Shown here piece by piece: positions 50,602 to 63,852 of a stretch of 64,000 bases of DNA. Every line of letters begins with the position of its first letter. Positions within the stretch are counted from its first letter, which is position 1. Position numbers and translations under genes: made by a program. The DNA comes from Streptomyces sp. 549 (GTDB taxonomy: Bacteria; Actinomycetota; Actinomycetes; Streptomycetales; Streptomycetaceae): positions 293,909 through 357,908 of the forward strand of contig NZ_JASKMT010000004.1 in NCBI RefSeq assembly GCF_030124175.1. Direction: 5' to 3'. The notes beneath the pieces were generated by a model, which saw only the letters and a program-made list of their open reading frames with translations, did not search any database and was not told where the DNA came from.

Positions 50602-51773
50602 TGGCCAAGAGGCGCCCGAACGGGGCAGGAACCATCACCCGCCGGAAGGACGGCCGCTACCAGGGCGCCGCCTACGTGACGGACTCGCACGGCTTCCGGG
50701 TCCGCAAGTTCGTGTACGGCAAGTCGTACGACGACGTGGCGGAGGAGCTGTCCAAGCTCCAGGAGCAGGAGCGCAAAGGCGTGCCGGTCCCCAACCGTTC
50801 CTGGAAGGTCGGCGACTGGCTCAACTACTGGCTCACGCACGTGGTGGAGCCGAACAAGGAGCCCATGACCTACAGCAAGTACGAAACGATGGTCCGGCTG
50901 TATCTGGTCCCGCATCTGGGCAGCAAGTCGCTCACCCGGCTGACCCCGACGCACGTCCGGCAGTTCCTCGCGACCCTGCTGCGCAAGGGCGTGCCGGCCG
51001 CTACCCGCTTCGAGGCACTGCGCGTGCTGCGGAACGCGCTGAACCGGGCACGCCGGGAAGAGATCCTAGTGCGGAACGTCGCCGAGCTGGTCGACGCCCC
51101 GAAGGTCGTCAAGCAGGAGCGGAAGCCCTGGACGGCCAAGGAGGCGATCGAATTCCTTCGCACCGCACGCGCCCACCGGCTGTACGCAGCGTTCGTCCTC
51201 ATCCTCGTTCTGGGCCTGCGCCGCAGCGAGTTGCTAGGACTGCGCTGGCAAGACGTCGACTTCGAGCACGAGCAGTTCACGCCGACCAAGCAGGTGCAGC
51301 GGGTCAAGGGCAAGGACGGCCGTAGTCGGCTTGTGCTCAAGGACCTGAAAACCGACTCGTCGACCGCCGCGCTTCCGCTGCCGAAGTTCTGTGTGGACGC
51401 GCTCAGGGAGCGCAGCTACCTGCAAGGGCTGGAGCGCGCGGCGGCCGGCGCGGCCTGGCACCAGGAGCCGGGCGAAGAACTCATCTTCTCCGAGCGGAAC
51501 GGCGGGCTGATCGAGCCCCGCGGCTTCTCACGGTCCTTCGACGCACTCGTCACCCGGGCCAAGGTCCGCCGCGTCACTCCCCGGCTGGCCCGGCACACCT
51601 GCGGGACGCTGCTGGCCTTCCTGAAGGTGCACCCCAAGGTGGCGCAGACCATCCTGCGGCACAGCCAGATCAGCATGACGATGGACATCTACACGCACGT
51701 GGTGGACGAGGACCAGCGGACGGCCGCGACCCGGCTGGCCGTGCTGCTGGAGGGTGATCAGCTACTCGGCTGA
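50601..51773 (+). CDS. int: Tyrosine recombinase (AICE integrase)
   Basis: 390 residues: an N-terminal AP2-like arm-binding region (GTITRRKDGRYQGAAYV), a SAM-like core-binding domain (about 65-170) and a catalytic domain. Catalytic arginine I is in LGLRRSELLGLRW (about 207) and the nucleophile tyrosine in MDIYTHV (about 364); LRHSQ supplies the later histidine. At the HxxR box the sequence is PRLARHTCGTLL, with arginine where the first histidine is usual. It recombines the tRNA-Ile attachment site and lies 60 bp from attR, pointing at it. Confidence 0.94.
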   Translation: MAKRRPNGAGTITRRKDGRYQGAAYVTDSHGFRVRKFVYGKSYDDVAEELSKLQEQERKGVPVPNRSWKVGDWLNYWLTHVVEPNKEPMTYSKYETMVRLYLVPHLGSKSLTRLTPTHVRQFLATLLRKGVPAATRFEALRVLRNALNRARREEILVRNVAELVDAPKVVKQERKPWTAKEAIEFLRTARAHRLYAAFVLILVLGLRRSELLGLRWQDVDFEHEQFTPTKQVQRVKGKDGRSRLVLKDLKTDSSTAALPLPKFCVDALRERSYLQGLERAAAGAAWHQEPGEELIFSERNGGLIEPRGFSRSFDALVTRAKVRRVTPRLARHTCGTLLAFLKVHPKVAQTILRHSQISMTMDIYTHVVDEDQRTAATRLAVLLEGDQLLG

Positions 51774-51790
51774 TGTCAGCCCTGGATGTC

Positions 51791-51824
51791 AAAGACCCCC
51801 GGACATGATCGTCCGGGGGTCTTT
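51791..51824. terminator. Terminator beside attR
   Basis: AAAGACCCCCGGAC (51791-51804) pairs perfectly with GTCCGGGGGTCTTT (51811-51824), followed by TTG. It stops int and, from the other side, tRNA-Ile transcripts that have lost their original terminator. Confidence 0.9.
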
Positions 51825-51830
51825 TGTGCT

Positions 51831-51875
51831 GGTGGGGCTAACAGGACTTGAACCTGTGGCCTCTTCCTTATCAGG
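51831..51875. repeat. attR: 45-bp core within the intact tRNA-Ile gene
   Basis: Identical to 38215-38259. Here it is continuous with the 5' part of tRNA-Ile, so integration restored a whole tRNA at the right end. Confidence 0.97.
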
Positions 51876-51906
51876 GAAGCGCTCTAACCGTCTGAGCTAT
51901 AGCCCC
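51833..51906 (-). tRNA. tRNA-Ile (GAT)
   Basis: 74 nt with acceptor stem GGGGCTA/TAGCCCC, anticodon loop CTGATAA (GAT) and a T arm with GGTTCAAGTCC. CCA is not encoded. It is the integration target of the AICE and stays intact. It lies 71 bp downstream of the DUF3566 gene. Confidence 0.97.
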
Positions 51907-51977
51907 GCGCTGCACGGAAAGATTAGCGCACATAGTCCCTGGTCCCAAAATCGGTTCCCGGGTGCCGCGACCGGCCC

Positions 51978-52751
51978 TTACTCGTCCTCGGCCAGGGTCA
52001 GCTCCACCCCGCCGACGAAGCCCGCCGACAGGTTGTAGATGAACGCGCCCAGGGTCGCCAGCGCGGTGGCCAGGACGACGTCGATCAGCGCGATGACGGA
52101 GGTGAACAGCAGGACCCGCGGCAGGGACAGGAAGGTCTCCAGCTCGAAGCCGCCGCCCTCCGCCGACTCGGTGGCCTGGCTGATCGTCTGGCCGATGGTC
52201 TCGAAGACCCCCATGGCGTCCATGACCATCCACAGCACCGCCACCGCGACGACGGTGCAGATGCCGAGCGCGATGGACAGCAGGAAACTGACCTTCATGA
52301 CCGACCACGGGTCGGCCTTGGCCACCCGCAGTCGGGCCTTGCGGGTCCGCGGGACCGTGCTGGCCCCGGTGCGGGGCCGGCGGACCGCGCCGCCGTCCGG
52401 GCCGGCGGGTGCCGGGCCTGCCGGTGCCGGGTACGCCTGCGGCGGGTGGTGCGGCTGTGCCTGCGGCTGCTGCTGGCCCGCGGGCTGCGCCTGCGTCCGG
52501 CCGCCGTCGGCCGTCGGCGTGCCCTGCGGTGGCTGCGGCTTCGTGCTGGGCGGCTTCGTGCCCGGCGGCTTCGTGCTGGGCGGCTGGTTGCCCGGCGGCT
52601 GTTTCGCCTGCGGGTTGCCGGCCTGCTGCTGATGGGGTTGAGCACTGGTCATTGTTGTTCCCCTGCGCTGGGAATCGCCCTGGTGGCCCTCGTCGTGGGC
52701 GGACGGACCACGGGCGGCGCCCGACTCCTCGTCGCCCGTGGTCCCGCTCAC
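51978..52751 (-). CDS. DUF3566 membrane protein downstream of gyrA
   Basis: 257 residues: a long Pro/Gln-rich cytoplasmic head with KPPGTKPPSTKP-type repeats (about 45-75), then the DUF3566 domain (about 140-255). That domain has two transmembrane helices (VSFLLSIALGICTVVAVAVLWMV region and VLLFTSVIALIDVVLATALATLG) separated by an external loop. It is conserved behind gyrA in actinobacteria (the mycobacterial homologue is called CwsA-adjacent or Rv0007-like); its role is unclear. GTG 52751 lies three bases after the gyrA stop with GAGGAG upstream, so co-translation is likely. Confidence 0.88.
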   Translation of the reverse strand: MSGTTGDEESGAARGPSAHDEGHQGDSQRRGTTMTSAQPHQQQAGNPQAKQPPGNQPPSTKPPGTKPPSTKPQPPQGTPTADGGRTQAQPAGQQQPQAQPHHPPQAYPAPAGPAPAGPDGGAVRRPRTGASTVPRTRKARLRVAKADPWSVMKVSFLLSIALGICTVVAVAVLWMVMDAMGVFETIGQTISQATESAEGGGFELETFLSLPRVLLFTSVIALIDVVLATALATLGAFIYNLSAGFVGGVELTLAEDE

Positions 52752-52754
52752 GAC

Positions 52755-55355
<2,601 letters not shown>

Positions 55356-55396
55356 TGCTGTTCAAAGTCCCTTTCTGGATGCGGCGGAGGGCCGAC

Positions 55397-57745
<2,349 letters not shown>

Positions 57746-58342
57746 TCAGCCGTAGGTGTCCCCCGGGCCGACACTTCCGGGCGCCCGCAGCGAGCCGTAC
57801 CGACGCGGCGGACCGCCCGGCGGCAGCACCCTGATCAGGCGCACCGTGCCCTGCCCGAGGTCCTCGTTCAGCCGCCGCACCAGCTGCGGTGCGAGCATGC
57901 GCAGCTGCGTCGCCCACGCCGTGGAGTCGCAGCGCACCGACAGCACGCGCTCCTCCTCGTCGTAGGTCTCCGGACGGCAGTGCTCCGCGTTGGTCTCCCC
58001 GACGATCTGCGGCCAGCGGCCCATCACCCCGCCGACCGCCATCGGCATCTCCCAGCCGCGCTCGGTCTTCAGCCGGTCGATCGCCGCCCCCAGCGGCAGC
58101 GGGTCCCGGCCGTCCCGGCGCGCGCCCGAACGCAGCCCGCCGCCCCGACGCGCCTGCTGGCGCTGGTCCTTGGCCGCGCCGCGCGCCTTGGCCTGCTCGC
58201 GGGCCGCGCGCAGCGCCACCCGGGCGAGGTCCACCCCGGTCGGCTCCTCGTCGGCGCCGGCCGGGGCCGGGGCCTCCGGCTGCTGCGGTGCCGGAAGTCG
58301 CGGGCCGTCCACAGGCTGTGGGTTGTTGTGCGATCCGCTCAT
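57746..58342 (-). CDS. DUF721 family protein next to recF
   Basis: 198 residues: a disordered Pro/Ala-rich head, a basic linker ([24 protein letters not shown]), and the DUF721 (DciA-related) domain (about 85-185) with [16 protein letters not shown] and [22 protein letters not shown]. DciA-like proteins help load the replicative helicase in bacteria without DnaC, which fits its place between recF and gyrB. Its ATG overlaps the recF stop by four bases (ATGA). Known as a conserved streptomycete gene here. Confidence 0.9.
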   Translation of the reverse strand: MSGSHNNPQPVDGPRLPAPQQPEAPAPAGADEEPTGVDLARVALRAAREQAKARGAAKDQRQQARRGGGLRSGARRDGRDPLPLGAAIDRLKTERGWEMPMAVGGVMGRWPQIVGETNAEHCRPETYDEEERVLSVRCDSTAWATQLRMLAPQLVRRLNEDLGQGTVRLIRVLPPGGPPRRYGSLRAPGSVGPGDTYG

Positions 58343-59454
58343 ACCCGCGTCACCTCGCCCGCCGCCACCGCGAACCGCGCACCCGCCAGCGCGGCCGGCA
58401 CGTCCTCCGCGACGGCCGCCGTCACCAGCACCTGCTCGCCCGGCGCGACCAGCTCCGCCAGCCGCTCGCGGCGCCGGCTGTCCAGCTCGGCGAAGACGTC
58501 GTCGAGCACCAGCACCGGCTCGTTGCCCTCCGCCCGCAGCAGGTCGTAACTGGCCAGCCGCAGCGCCAGCGCCAGCGACCACGACTCGCCGTGGCTGGCG
58601 TAGCCCTTGGCGGGCAGTCCGCCCAGCGTCAGCAGCAGGTCGTCGCGGTGCGGGCCGACCAGGGTGACGCCGCGTTCGATCTCCTGCTTGCGCACCTCGC
58701 CCAGTGCGGCGAGCAACTGCCCGAACAGCTCCTCTCGGCTGCCGGCGCCCGCACCGCTGCGGTACTCCAGCACCACCGGGCCGCCGCCCGGCGCCACCTG
58801 CTCGTAGGCCTTGTCCACCAGCGGCTCCAGGGCGGCCACCAGGTCCAGCCGCTGCGCGAGCAGTTCGGCGCCCACCGTGGCCAGGTGCTGGTCCCACACG
58901 TCGAGGGTGGACATGTCCATCGAGCGGCCCCCGTGGCGGCGGGCCATCGCCGCCGACTTCAGCAGCGTGTTGCGCTGCTTCAGCACCCGGTCGTAGTCCG
59001 CGCGCACCCCGGCCATCCGCGGGGTGCGCGCGGTGACCAACTCGTCGAGGAAGCGGCGGCGTTCACCCGGGTCGCCCTTCACCAGGGCGAGGTCCTCCGG
59101 TGCGAACAGCACCGTGCGCACGATGCCCAGCACGTCGCGCGGACGCACCTGCGAGGAACGGTTGATCCGCGCGCGGTTGGCCCGCCCCGGGTTCAGCTCC
59201 AGCTCGACGAGCTGCTGCCGGTCGCCCTGCCGCACCGCCGCCCGCACCACCGCCCGCTCGGCCCCCATGCGCACCAGCGGGGCGTCGGAGGAGGCCCGGT
59301 GGCTGCCCAGCGTGGCGAGGTAGCCGACCGCCTCGACCAGGTTCGTCTTGCCCTGCCCGTTGGGGCCCACGAACGAGGTGACTCCAGGGTCGAGGGCGAC
59401 CTCGGCCCTGGAGTAGGACCGGAAGTCGGCCAGCGAGAGATGCGTGACGTGCAT
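58339..59454 (-). CDS. recF: DNA replication and repair protein RecF
   Basis: 371 residues of the SMC-like RecF family: [19 protein letters not shown], Walker [16 protein letters not shown] (about 33), a signature region around [21 protein letters not shown], and Walker [13 protein letters not shown] (about 310). RecF loads RecA at gapped forks with RecO and RecR. It sits between gnd and the DUF721 gene in the conserved dnaN-gnd-recF order. Confidence 0.97.
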   Translation of the reverse strand: MHVTHLSLADFRSYSRAEVALDPGVTSFVGPNGQGKTNLVEAVGYLATLGSHRASSDAPLVRMGAERAVVRAAVRQGDRQQLVELELNPGRANRARINRSSQVRPRDVLGIVRTVLFAPEDLALVKGDPGERRRFLDELVTARTPRMAGVRADYDRVLKQRNTLLKSAAMARRHGGRSMDMSTLDVWDQHLATVGAELLAQRLDLVAALEPLVDKAYEQVAPGGGPVVLEYRSGAGAGSREELFGQLLAALGEVRKQEIERGVTLVGPHRDDLLLTLGGLPAKGYASHGESWSLALALRLASYDLLRAEGNEPVLVLDDVFAELDSRRRERLAELVAPGEQVLVTAAVAEDVPAALAGARFAVAAGEVTRV

Positions 59455-59552
59455 GGATGACCCGCTGACCTTCCCGGCCTGGAACCGGCCGACGCTCGAT
59501 TGCTGCCTGTCCGGACGCGGCCTGCTGTGACGCCCGGGTGGGGTGCGGCCGG

Positions 59553-60440
59553 TTACCCGGCCGGCTTGCTGCTCTGCACCGCGTGGCCGCCGAACTGGTT
59601 GCGCAGCGCGGCGATCATCTTCATCTGCGGCGAGTCGTCCTGGCGGGACGCGAAGCGTGCGAAGAGCGACGCGGTGATCGCCGGCAGCGGCACCGCGTTG
59701 TCGATCGCGGCCTCCACCGTCCAGCGGCCCTCCCCGGAGTCCTGCGCGTAACCGCGCAGCGAGGCCAGGTGCTCGTCGTCGTCCAGTGCGTTCACTGCCA
59801 GGTCCAGCAGCCAGGAGCGGATGACCGTGCCCTCCTGCCAGGAGCGGAAGACCTCCCGGACGTCCGTGACGGAGTCCACGGCCTCCAGCAGCTCCCAGCC
59901 CTCGGCGAACGCCTGCATCATCGCGTACTCGATGCCGTTGTGGACCATCTTGGCGAAGTGCCCGGCGCCGACCTTGCCGGCGTGTACGGCACCGAACTCG
60001 CCCTCCGGCTTCAGCGCGTCGAACACCGGCTGCACCTTGGCCACATCCCCGGCGTCACCGCCGTACATGAGCGCGTAGCCGTTCTCCAGCCCCCAGACAC
60101 CGCCGGAGACGCCGCAGTCGACGAAGCCGATGTCCTTGCGGCGCAGCTCGGCGGCGTGCTTCTCGTCGTCCGTCCAGCGGGAGTTGCCGCCGTCGACGAC
60201 GACGTCGCCGGGGGAGAGCAGCTCGGCCAGTTCGTCGATGGTGGACTGCGTGGCGGCACCGGCCGGCACCATCACCCACACCACCCGAGGTCCCGTGAGA
60301 CCGTCCACAAGCTCCTTGAGACTGTGGACATCGGTGAGGTCGGGGTTGCGGTCGTATCCGACGACGGTGTGGCCGGCGCGGCGGATGCGCTCACGCATGT
60401 TGCCGCCCATCTTGCCGAGACCGATGAGACCGAGCTCCAT
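59553..60440 (-). CDS. gnd: 6-phosphogluconate dehydrogenase, short decarboxylating type
   Basis: 295 residues: Rossmann N-terminus [23 protein letters not shown], the signature [17 protein letters not shown], catalytic lysine region [21 protein letters not shown], and a helical C-terminal domain. Its length and motifs match the short tetrameric NAD-preferring form rather than the 470-residue enzyme. It turns 6-phosphogluconate into ribulose 5-phosphate. Its position between dnaN and recF is standard for Streptomyces. ATG 60440 gives the canonical MELGLIG start. Confidence 0.95.
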   Translation of the reverse strand: MELGLIGLGKMGGNMRERIRRAGHTVVGYDRNPDLTDVHSLKELVDGLTGPRVVWVMVPAGAATQSTIDELAELLSPGDVVVDGGNSRWTDDEKHAAELRRKDIGFVDCGVSGGVWGLENGYALMYGGDAGDVAKVQPVFDALKPEGEFGAVHAGKVGAGHFAKMVHNGIEYAMMQAFAEGWELLEAVDSVTDVREVFRSWQEGTVIRSWLLDLAVNALDDDEHLASLRGYAQDSGEGRWTVEAAIDNAVPLPAITASLFARFASRQDDSPQMKMIAALRNQFGGHAVQSSKPAG

Positions 60441-60558
60441 CAGGATCAGGGGCCTTTCTTCAGGTTCCACGCACGGTTGACTGCGCTTCCGAGCCTACGC
60501 CCGGACCTCCGTGCACACCTGTGGGGTCGGCCGCTCAATCGATGCACGAACAAGCAGG

Positions 60559-61689
60559 TCAGCCGCTCAGCCGCACCGGCATGATCAGGTACTTGTAGGC
60601 GTCGTCGGCCTCCGCGTCCACCGCCGGCCGCCCGCTCAGCAGAGCGGGCTTGGTGGACGTGGTGAACGACAACTGGGCGACGGGGGAGTCGATCGCGCTG
60701 AGGCCCTCCAGCAGGAAGCCCGGGTTGAAGGCGATCGAGATGTCGTCGCCCTCCAGCTGCGAGTCGACCCGCTCCACAGCCTGTGCGTCGTCGCTGGAAC
60801 CCGCCTCCAGGATGAGCACGCCCTGCTCGAAGCTCAGGCGCACCGGCGTGTTGCGCTCGGCGACCAGGGCCACGCGCTTGACCGCCTCGACGAACGGGGC
60901 CGTCTCGATCACCGCGACCGAGTTGAACTCGGTGGGGAACAGGGTGCGGTACTTGGGCAGGTCGCCCTCCAGCAGCCGCGTCGTGGTGCGGCGGCCGGCG
61001 CCCTCGAAGCCGATCAGCCCCTCACCCGAGCCGGAGCCGGACAGGGCCAGCGAGACGTGGTCGCCGCCGCTGAGGGACTTGGCGGTGTCCAGCAGCGTCT
61101 TGGCGGGGACCAGGGCCACCGCGGACGCGTCGGGCGTCTCGGGCTTCCACAGGAACTCGCGGACCGCGAAACGGTAGCGGTCGGTGGACGCCAGGGTGAC
61201 GGTGTCGCCCTCGATCTCGATCCGCACACCGGTCAGCACCGGCAGGGTGTCGTCCCGGCCGGCCGCGATGGCCACCTGGGAGACGGCCGCCGCGAAGACC
61301 TCACCGGGGACCGTGCCGGTCGCCGTGGGCATCTGGGGCAGCGACGGGTACTCCTCCACCGGCAGGGTGTGCAGGGTGAAGCGGGAGGAGCCGCAGACCA
61401 CGCTGACCCGCACGCCGTCGGTGGAGATCTCCACCGGGCGGTTGGGCAGGGCACGGCAGATGTCGGCGAGCAGCTTGCCTGAGACGAGGACCGTGCCGTC
61501 CTCCTCGACGTCCGTCTCCACCGAGACCCGGGCGGAGACCTCGTAGTCGAAGCCCGAGAGGCTCAGCTTGCCGTCCTCCGCCTTCAGCAGCAGCCCTGCC
61601 AGGACCGGCACCGGGGGACGGGCGGGGAGGCTCTTGGCGGCCCACGCCACCGCCTCCGCCAGTGCATCGCGCTCTACCCGGATCTTCAC
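60559..61689 (-). CDS. dnaN: DNA polymerase III sliding clamp, beta subunit
   Basis: 376 residues made of three clamp domains of about 125 each. It starts VKIRVERDALAEAVAWAA and ends with the conserved hydrophobic-cleft tail YLIMPVRL. It encircles DNA and tethers the polymerase. The GTG at 61689 is used; the open frame continues into oriC without meaning. It is the first gene left of oriC. Confidence 0.98.
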   Translation of the reverse strand: MKIRVERDALAEAVAWAAKSLPARPPVPVLAGLLLKAEDGKLSLSGFDYEVSARVSVETDVEEDGTVLVSGKLLADICRALPNRPVEISTDGVRVSVVCGSSRFTLHTLPVEEYPSLPQMPTATGTVPGEVFAAAVSQVAIAAGRDDTLPVLTGVRIEIEGDTVTLASTDRYRFAVREFLWKPETPDASAVALVPAKTLLDTAKSLSGGDHVSLALSGSGSGEGLIGFEGAGRRTTTRLLEGDLPKYRTLFPTEFNSVAVIETAPFVEAVKRVALVAERNTPVRLSFEQGVLILEAGSSDDAQAVERVDSQLEGDDISIAFNPGFLLEGLSAIDSPVAQLSFTTSTKPALLSGRPAVDAEADDAYKYLIMPVRLSG

Positions 61690-61806
61690 CTTCAGCCGCC
61701 TCCTGCTGTTGCTCGTTGCCGGGGTCCAGTCTGACGCACCGGACTGACAGCTGGTGCTGCTCGGGGTCAAGTCGTTGCCGAAGGGGCAGAGAGCTTTCGG
61801 GGCGAG

Positions 61807-62368
61807 TTGTGCACAGCCCCCACTTCGAAGCGAGATTCCTGGTCTAACTCTGTAGTCGTAGTAGTAGGGGCTGTGGATTCCGTGGATAACCCCGTACGGC
61901 CAGGTCAGGACCGGTTTTTTGTCCACCGGGCCTGTGGGCGCAGCGGTGGATGAACAGGGGGTTCCTGTGGACGACAGAAAGTTCTGCACACCCCGTACAC
62001 AGCCGGGCCCTAGTTCCCCACAGCTGCGTCCCCAGGTTTACCCAGGTTCTCAACAGCCCAACCCGGCACCTTGATGTGACGCCTTTCACTCGACCCGGTG
62101 AGAGGGCGCGTCGGGTTGCCGAACAGTGGACAGGGGTGTGGAGAAGCTGTGCACAACCCGCTGTTGCCTGTGGGCGGAGAGTGGACAACTCGGGACGGCT
62201 GTTGACGGGTGATTTTTATCCACAGCCTGTGGATGATCTTTGTGCACATTTCCCCAGCCGTGTGACCTCGAACGATCATGCCGCACCGCTTCGGCTTGTG
62301 GACGCTTTCTGGACAACGCGGCAGTCCCCAGGGTGTGGACGGGCCGAGTCGGTGATTTCTGTGGACAT
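61807..62368. other. oriC: Chromosomal replication origin oriC
   Basis: About 560 bp without genes and dense in DnaA boxes in both orientations. Examples are TTGTGCACA (61807-61815, 62240-62248), TTGTCCACC (61919-61927), TGTGGACGA (61966-61974), TGTGGAGAA (62137-62145), TGTGCACAA (62148-62156), AGTGGACAA (62180-62188), TTATCCACA (62216-62224), TGTGGATGA (62228-62236), TCTGGACAA (62308-62316) and TGTGGACAT (62360-62368). About 19 close matches were counted by eye, the number typical for Streptomyces. The position upstream of dnaN is canonical. Confidence 0.93.
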
Positions 62369-62740
62369 CCAGGTCCGGGAGGGCCCGTCGGCCGGGGAAT
62401 CGAACAGGCCGCGGACGACCGGATTGCCGATCTGAGGCCTGCGCAGGGGTGCGGGAGGCCCGCAGGAGGGTGCGCGAGGGCTGCGGGAGTAGGTGGGAGG
62501 GCGCCGGCGAGCGCCGCCGCGGGCATCATCCGGGGGCGGTCGGAGGGCACGTCCGGAGAGGTCCCGGAGAGGTGCGTGACGGAGTGCGGGTGCGCGTCGG
62601 GGGACGGGCCGAGCGGGGGCGTGGCGGACCGCCGGTACGGGCGCGCGGAAGCGGGCCGTCCCGGCGGGAGGGGGACGGCCCGAGGCGCGGGGTGGAGGGG
62701 AGTGGTCGTGCGACCGAGAGGGGCCTAGAGGGGCCTAGAG
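62369..62740. other. Non-coding G+C-rich stretch right of oriC
   Basis: 372 bp in which no frame has protein character and no dnaA fragment is recognised on the minus strand. Purine-rich GGGAGG and GTGCGGG words recur. It ends where the transposase remnant begins. Confidence 0.5.
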
Positions 62741-63273
62741 GTGGCAGAACCTCCGCGCCCGGCTGATGAAAGTGGTGCGGGAGGTGAGGGCCTGAGCCGC
62801 TCGCGCGGCGGGTTGACCACCAAGCTGCACTTGAGCGCGGACGGCCTTTGCCGCCCGTTGTCTCTGGTCGTCACACCGGGGCAGCGCGCGGACTGCACGC
62901 AGTTCGAGCCCGTGCTGGAGAAGATCCGCGTCCTCAGGCGGGGCCCGGGCCGGCCCCGCAAGAAACCCGACAGCGTCGCGGCGGACAAGGCATACAGCAA
63001 CGGGCCTTGCCGCGAGTACCTGCGACGACGCGGCATCCGGCACACCATCCCGGAGAAGACCGACAGCCAGGCCGCCCGCCTACGCAAAGGTTCACGCGGC
63101 GGACGACCACCCGGCTTCGACGAAGAGCGCTACAAGAAACGCAACACCGTCGAACGAGCGATCAACCGGCTCCAACAACACCGAGCCGTCGCGACCCCAG
63201 ATACGACAAGCGCGGTTACGTCTTCCTCGGCACCGCAACAGCCGCAGCCCTCACTATCTGGCTCCGAGCATGA
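62741..63273 (+). pseudogene. Truncated and frameshifted IS5-family transposase
   Basis: The sequence starts mid-protein (PADESGAG, then LSRSRGGLTTKLHLSADG), with the second DDE aspartate region AADKAYSN, HTIPEKTDSQAARLRKGSRGG and the glutamate-bearing RYKKRNTVERAINRLQQHR. Near 63195 the frame breaks: the ending RYDKRGYVFLGTATAAALTIWL is in the next frame down. The N-terminal half is missing. No terminal inverted repeats or target duplication were found. It is a dead insertion sequence beside oriC. Confidence 0.88.
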
Positions 63274-63329
63274 GCGACCGGACAAGTCCGTCCGTCGGCC
63301 GTCCTGCCCGACTCGTTGTCCCAAAGCGC

Positions 63330-63360
63330 TTGACCTCAAGTCAAGTTGAGGTTCTACGTT
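63330..63360 (+). promoter_or_regulatory. MerR/SoxR-type promoter with 19-bp spacer
   Basis: -35 TTGACC (63330-63335) and a -10-like TACGTT (63355-63360) are 19 bp apart. The dyad ACCTCAA-N6-TTGAGGT (63333-63339, 63346-63352) fills the spacer. This is the hallmark of promoters untwisted by MerR-family activators; the half-sites equal those of SoxR boxes (CCTCAA/TTGAGG). Confidence 0.7.
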
Positions 63361-63366
63361 CTTCCC

Positions 63367-63852
63367 ATGACCACTTCGAGCAGCACCTCAGCCCCCTTCG
63401 CCCCCTCCCACGACGACGCCGGCCTCATCGCCCAGCCCATCGGATACTGGGCCAACGCGGCCGGCCAGGCCGTCGTCCAGAACATCCGGACCGCGCTCGG
63501 CGTCCTCGGCCTGACCCAGCCCGCCTGGTGGGTCCTGCACCACCTCAGCGAGCGCCCGAAGGGCTGGGGCCGCGCGGAACTGACCGAATTCCTCAGCTAC
63601 TACCCGGGCCCCGACGATGACCTGCCCGGCGACATCGACAGCCTCGTCGCCCGGGGCCTGGTCTTTCAGAACGAGGACGGGCACCTGCTGCGGACCGAGT
63701 CGGGCGCGGAGCTGTACTCCCGTGCGGCGGCGCGGCAGTCGGAGCTGCGCCGCCAGGTACACGAGGGCATTCCGGACGAAGAGTACGCCCGCACCCTCAA
63801 GGTCCTCCAGCGCATGATCCACAACGTGAAGGGTGACGCGTGGCACCACTGA
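63367..63852 (+). CDS. MarR-like winged-helix regulator
   Basis: 161 residues from ATG 63367: YWANAAGQAVVQNIRTALGVLGLTQPAWWVLHHLSERP, then the helix-turn-helix region with AELTEFL and DIDSLVARGLVFQNEDGHLLRTESGAELY as wing, and a helical end with IPDEEYARTLKVLQRMIHNV. The helix order fits MarR-type regulators that control the last step of a toxin or drug response. Its target is unknown. The unusual promoter upstream predicts control by a MerR-family activator encoded elsewhere. The initiator lies only seven bases after the -10, so the mRNA leader is very short. Confidence 0.75.
   Translation: MTTSSSTSAPFAPSHDDAGLIAQPIGYWANAAGQAVVQNIRTALGVLGLTQPAWWVLHHLSERPKGWGRAELTEFLSYYPGPDDDLPGDIDSLVARGLVFQNEDGHLLRTESGAELYSRAAARQSELRRQVHEGIPDEEYARTLKVLQRMIHNVKGDAWHH

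Larger units (their letters stand above)
38215..51875. mobile_element. Integrated AICE (actinomycete integrative and conjugative element) in tRNA-Ile
   Basis: About 13.6 kb flanked by a 45-bp perfect direct repeat identical to the 3' end of tRNA-Ile(GAT). It contains, from right to left, int and xis beside attR, a replication gene, small membrane proteins, a TraB-like FtsK translocase, a C5 methyltransferase, DUF2637 and GGDEF genes, a divergent GntR regulator and an XRE/TPR regulator. This is the AICE blueprint exemplified by pSAM2, which transfers double-stranded DNA without a relaxase; none is seen here. No prim-pol or rolling-circle Rep of the usual AICE types is present. The element appears complete and possibly mobile. 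Confidence 0.95.

Noticed and set aside
62086..62550. Possible dnaA 3' fragment on the minus strand right of oriC
   Set aside because: The translated frame is Pro/Arg/Ala-rich with none of the DnaA domain IV signature; it is non-coding.
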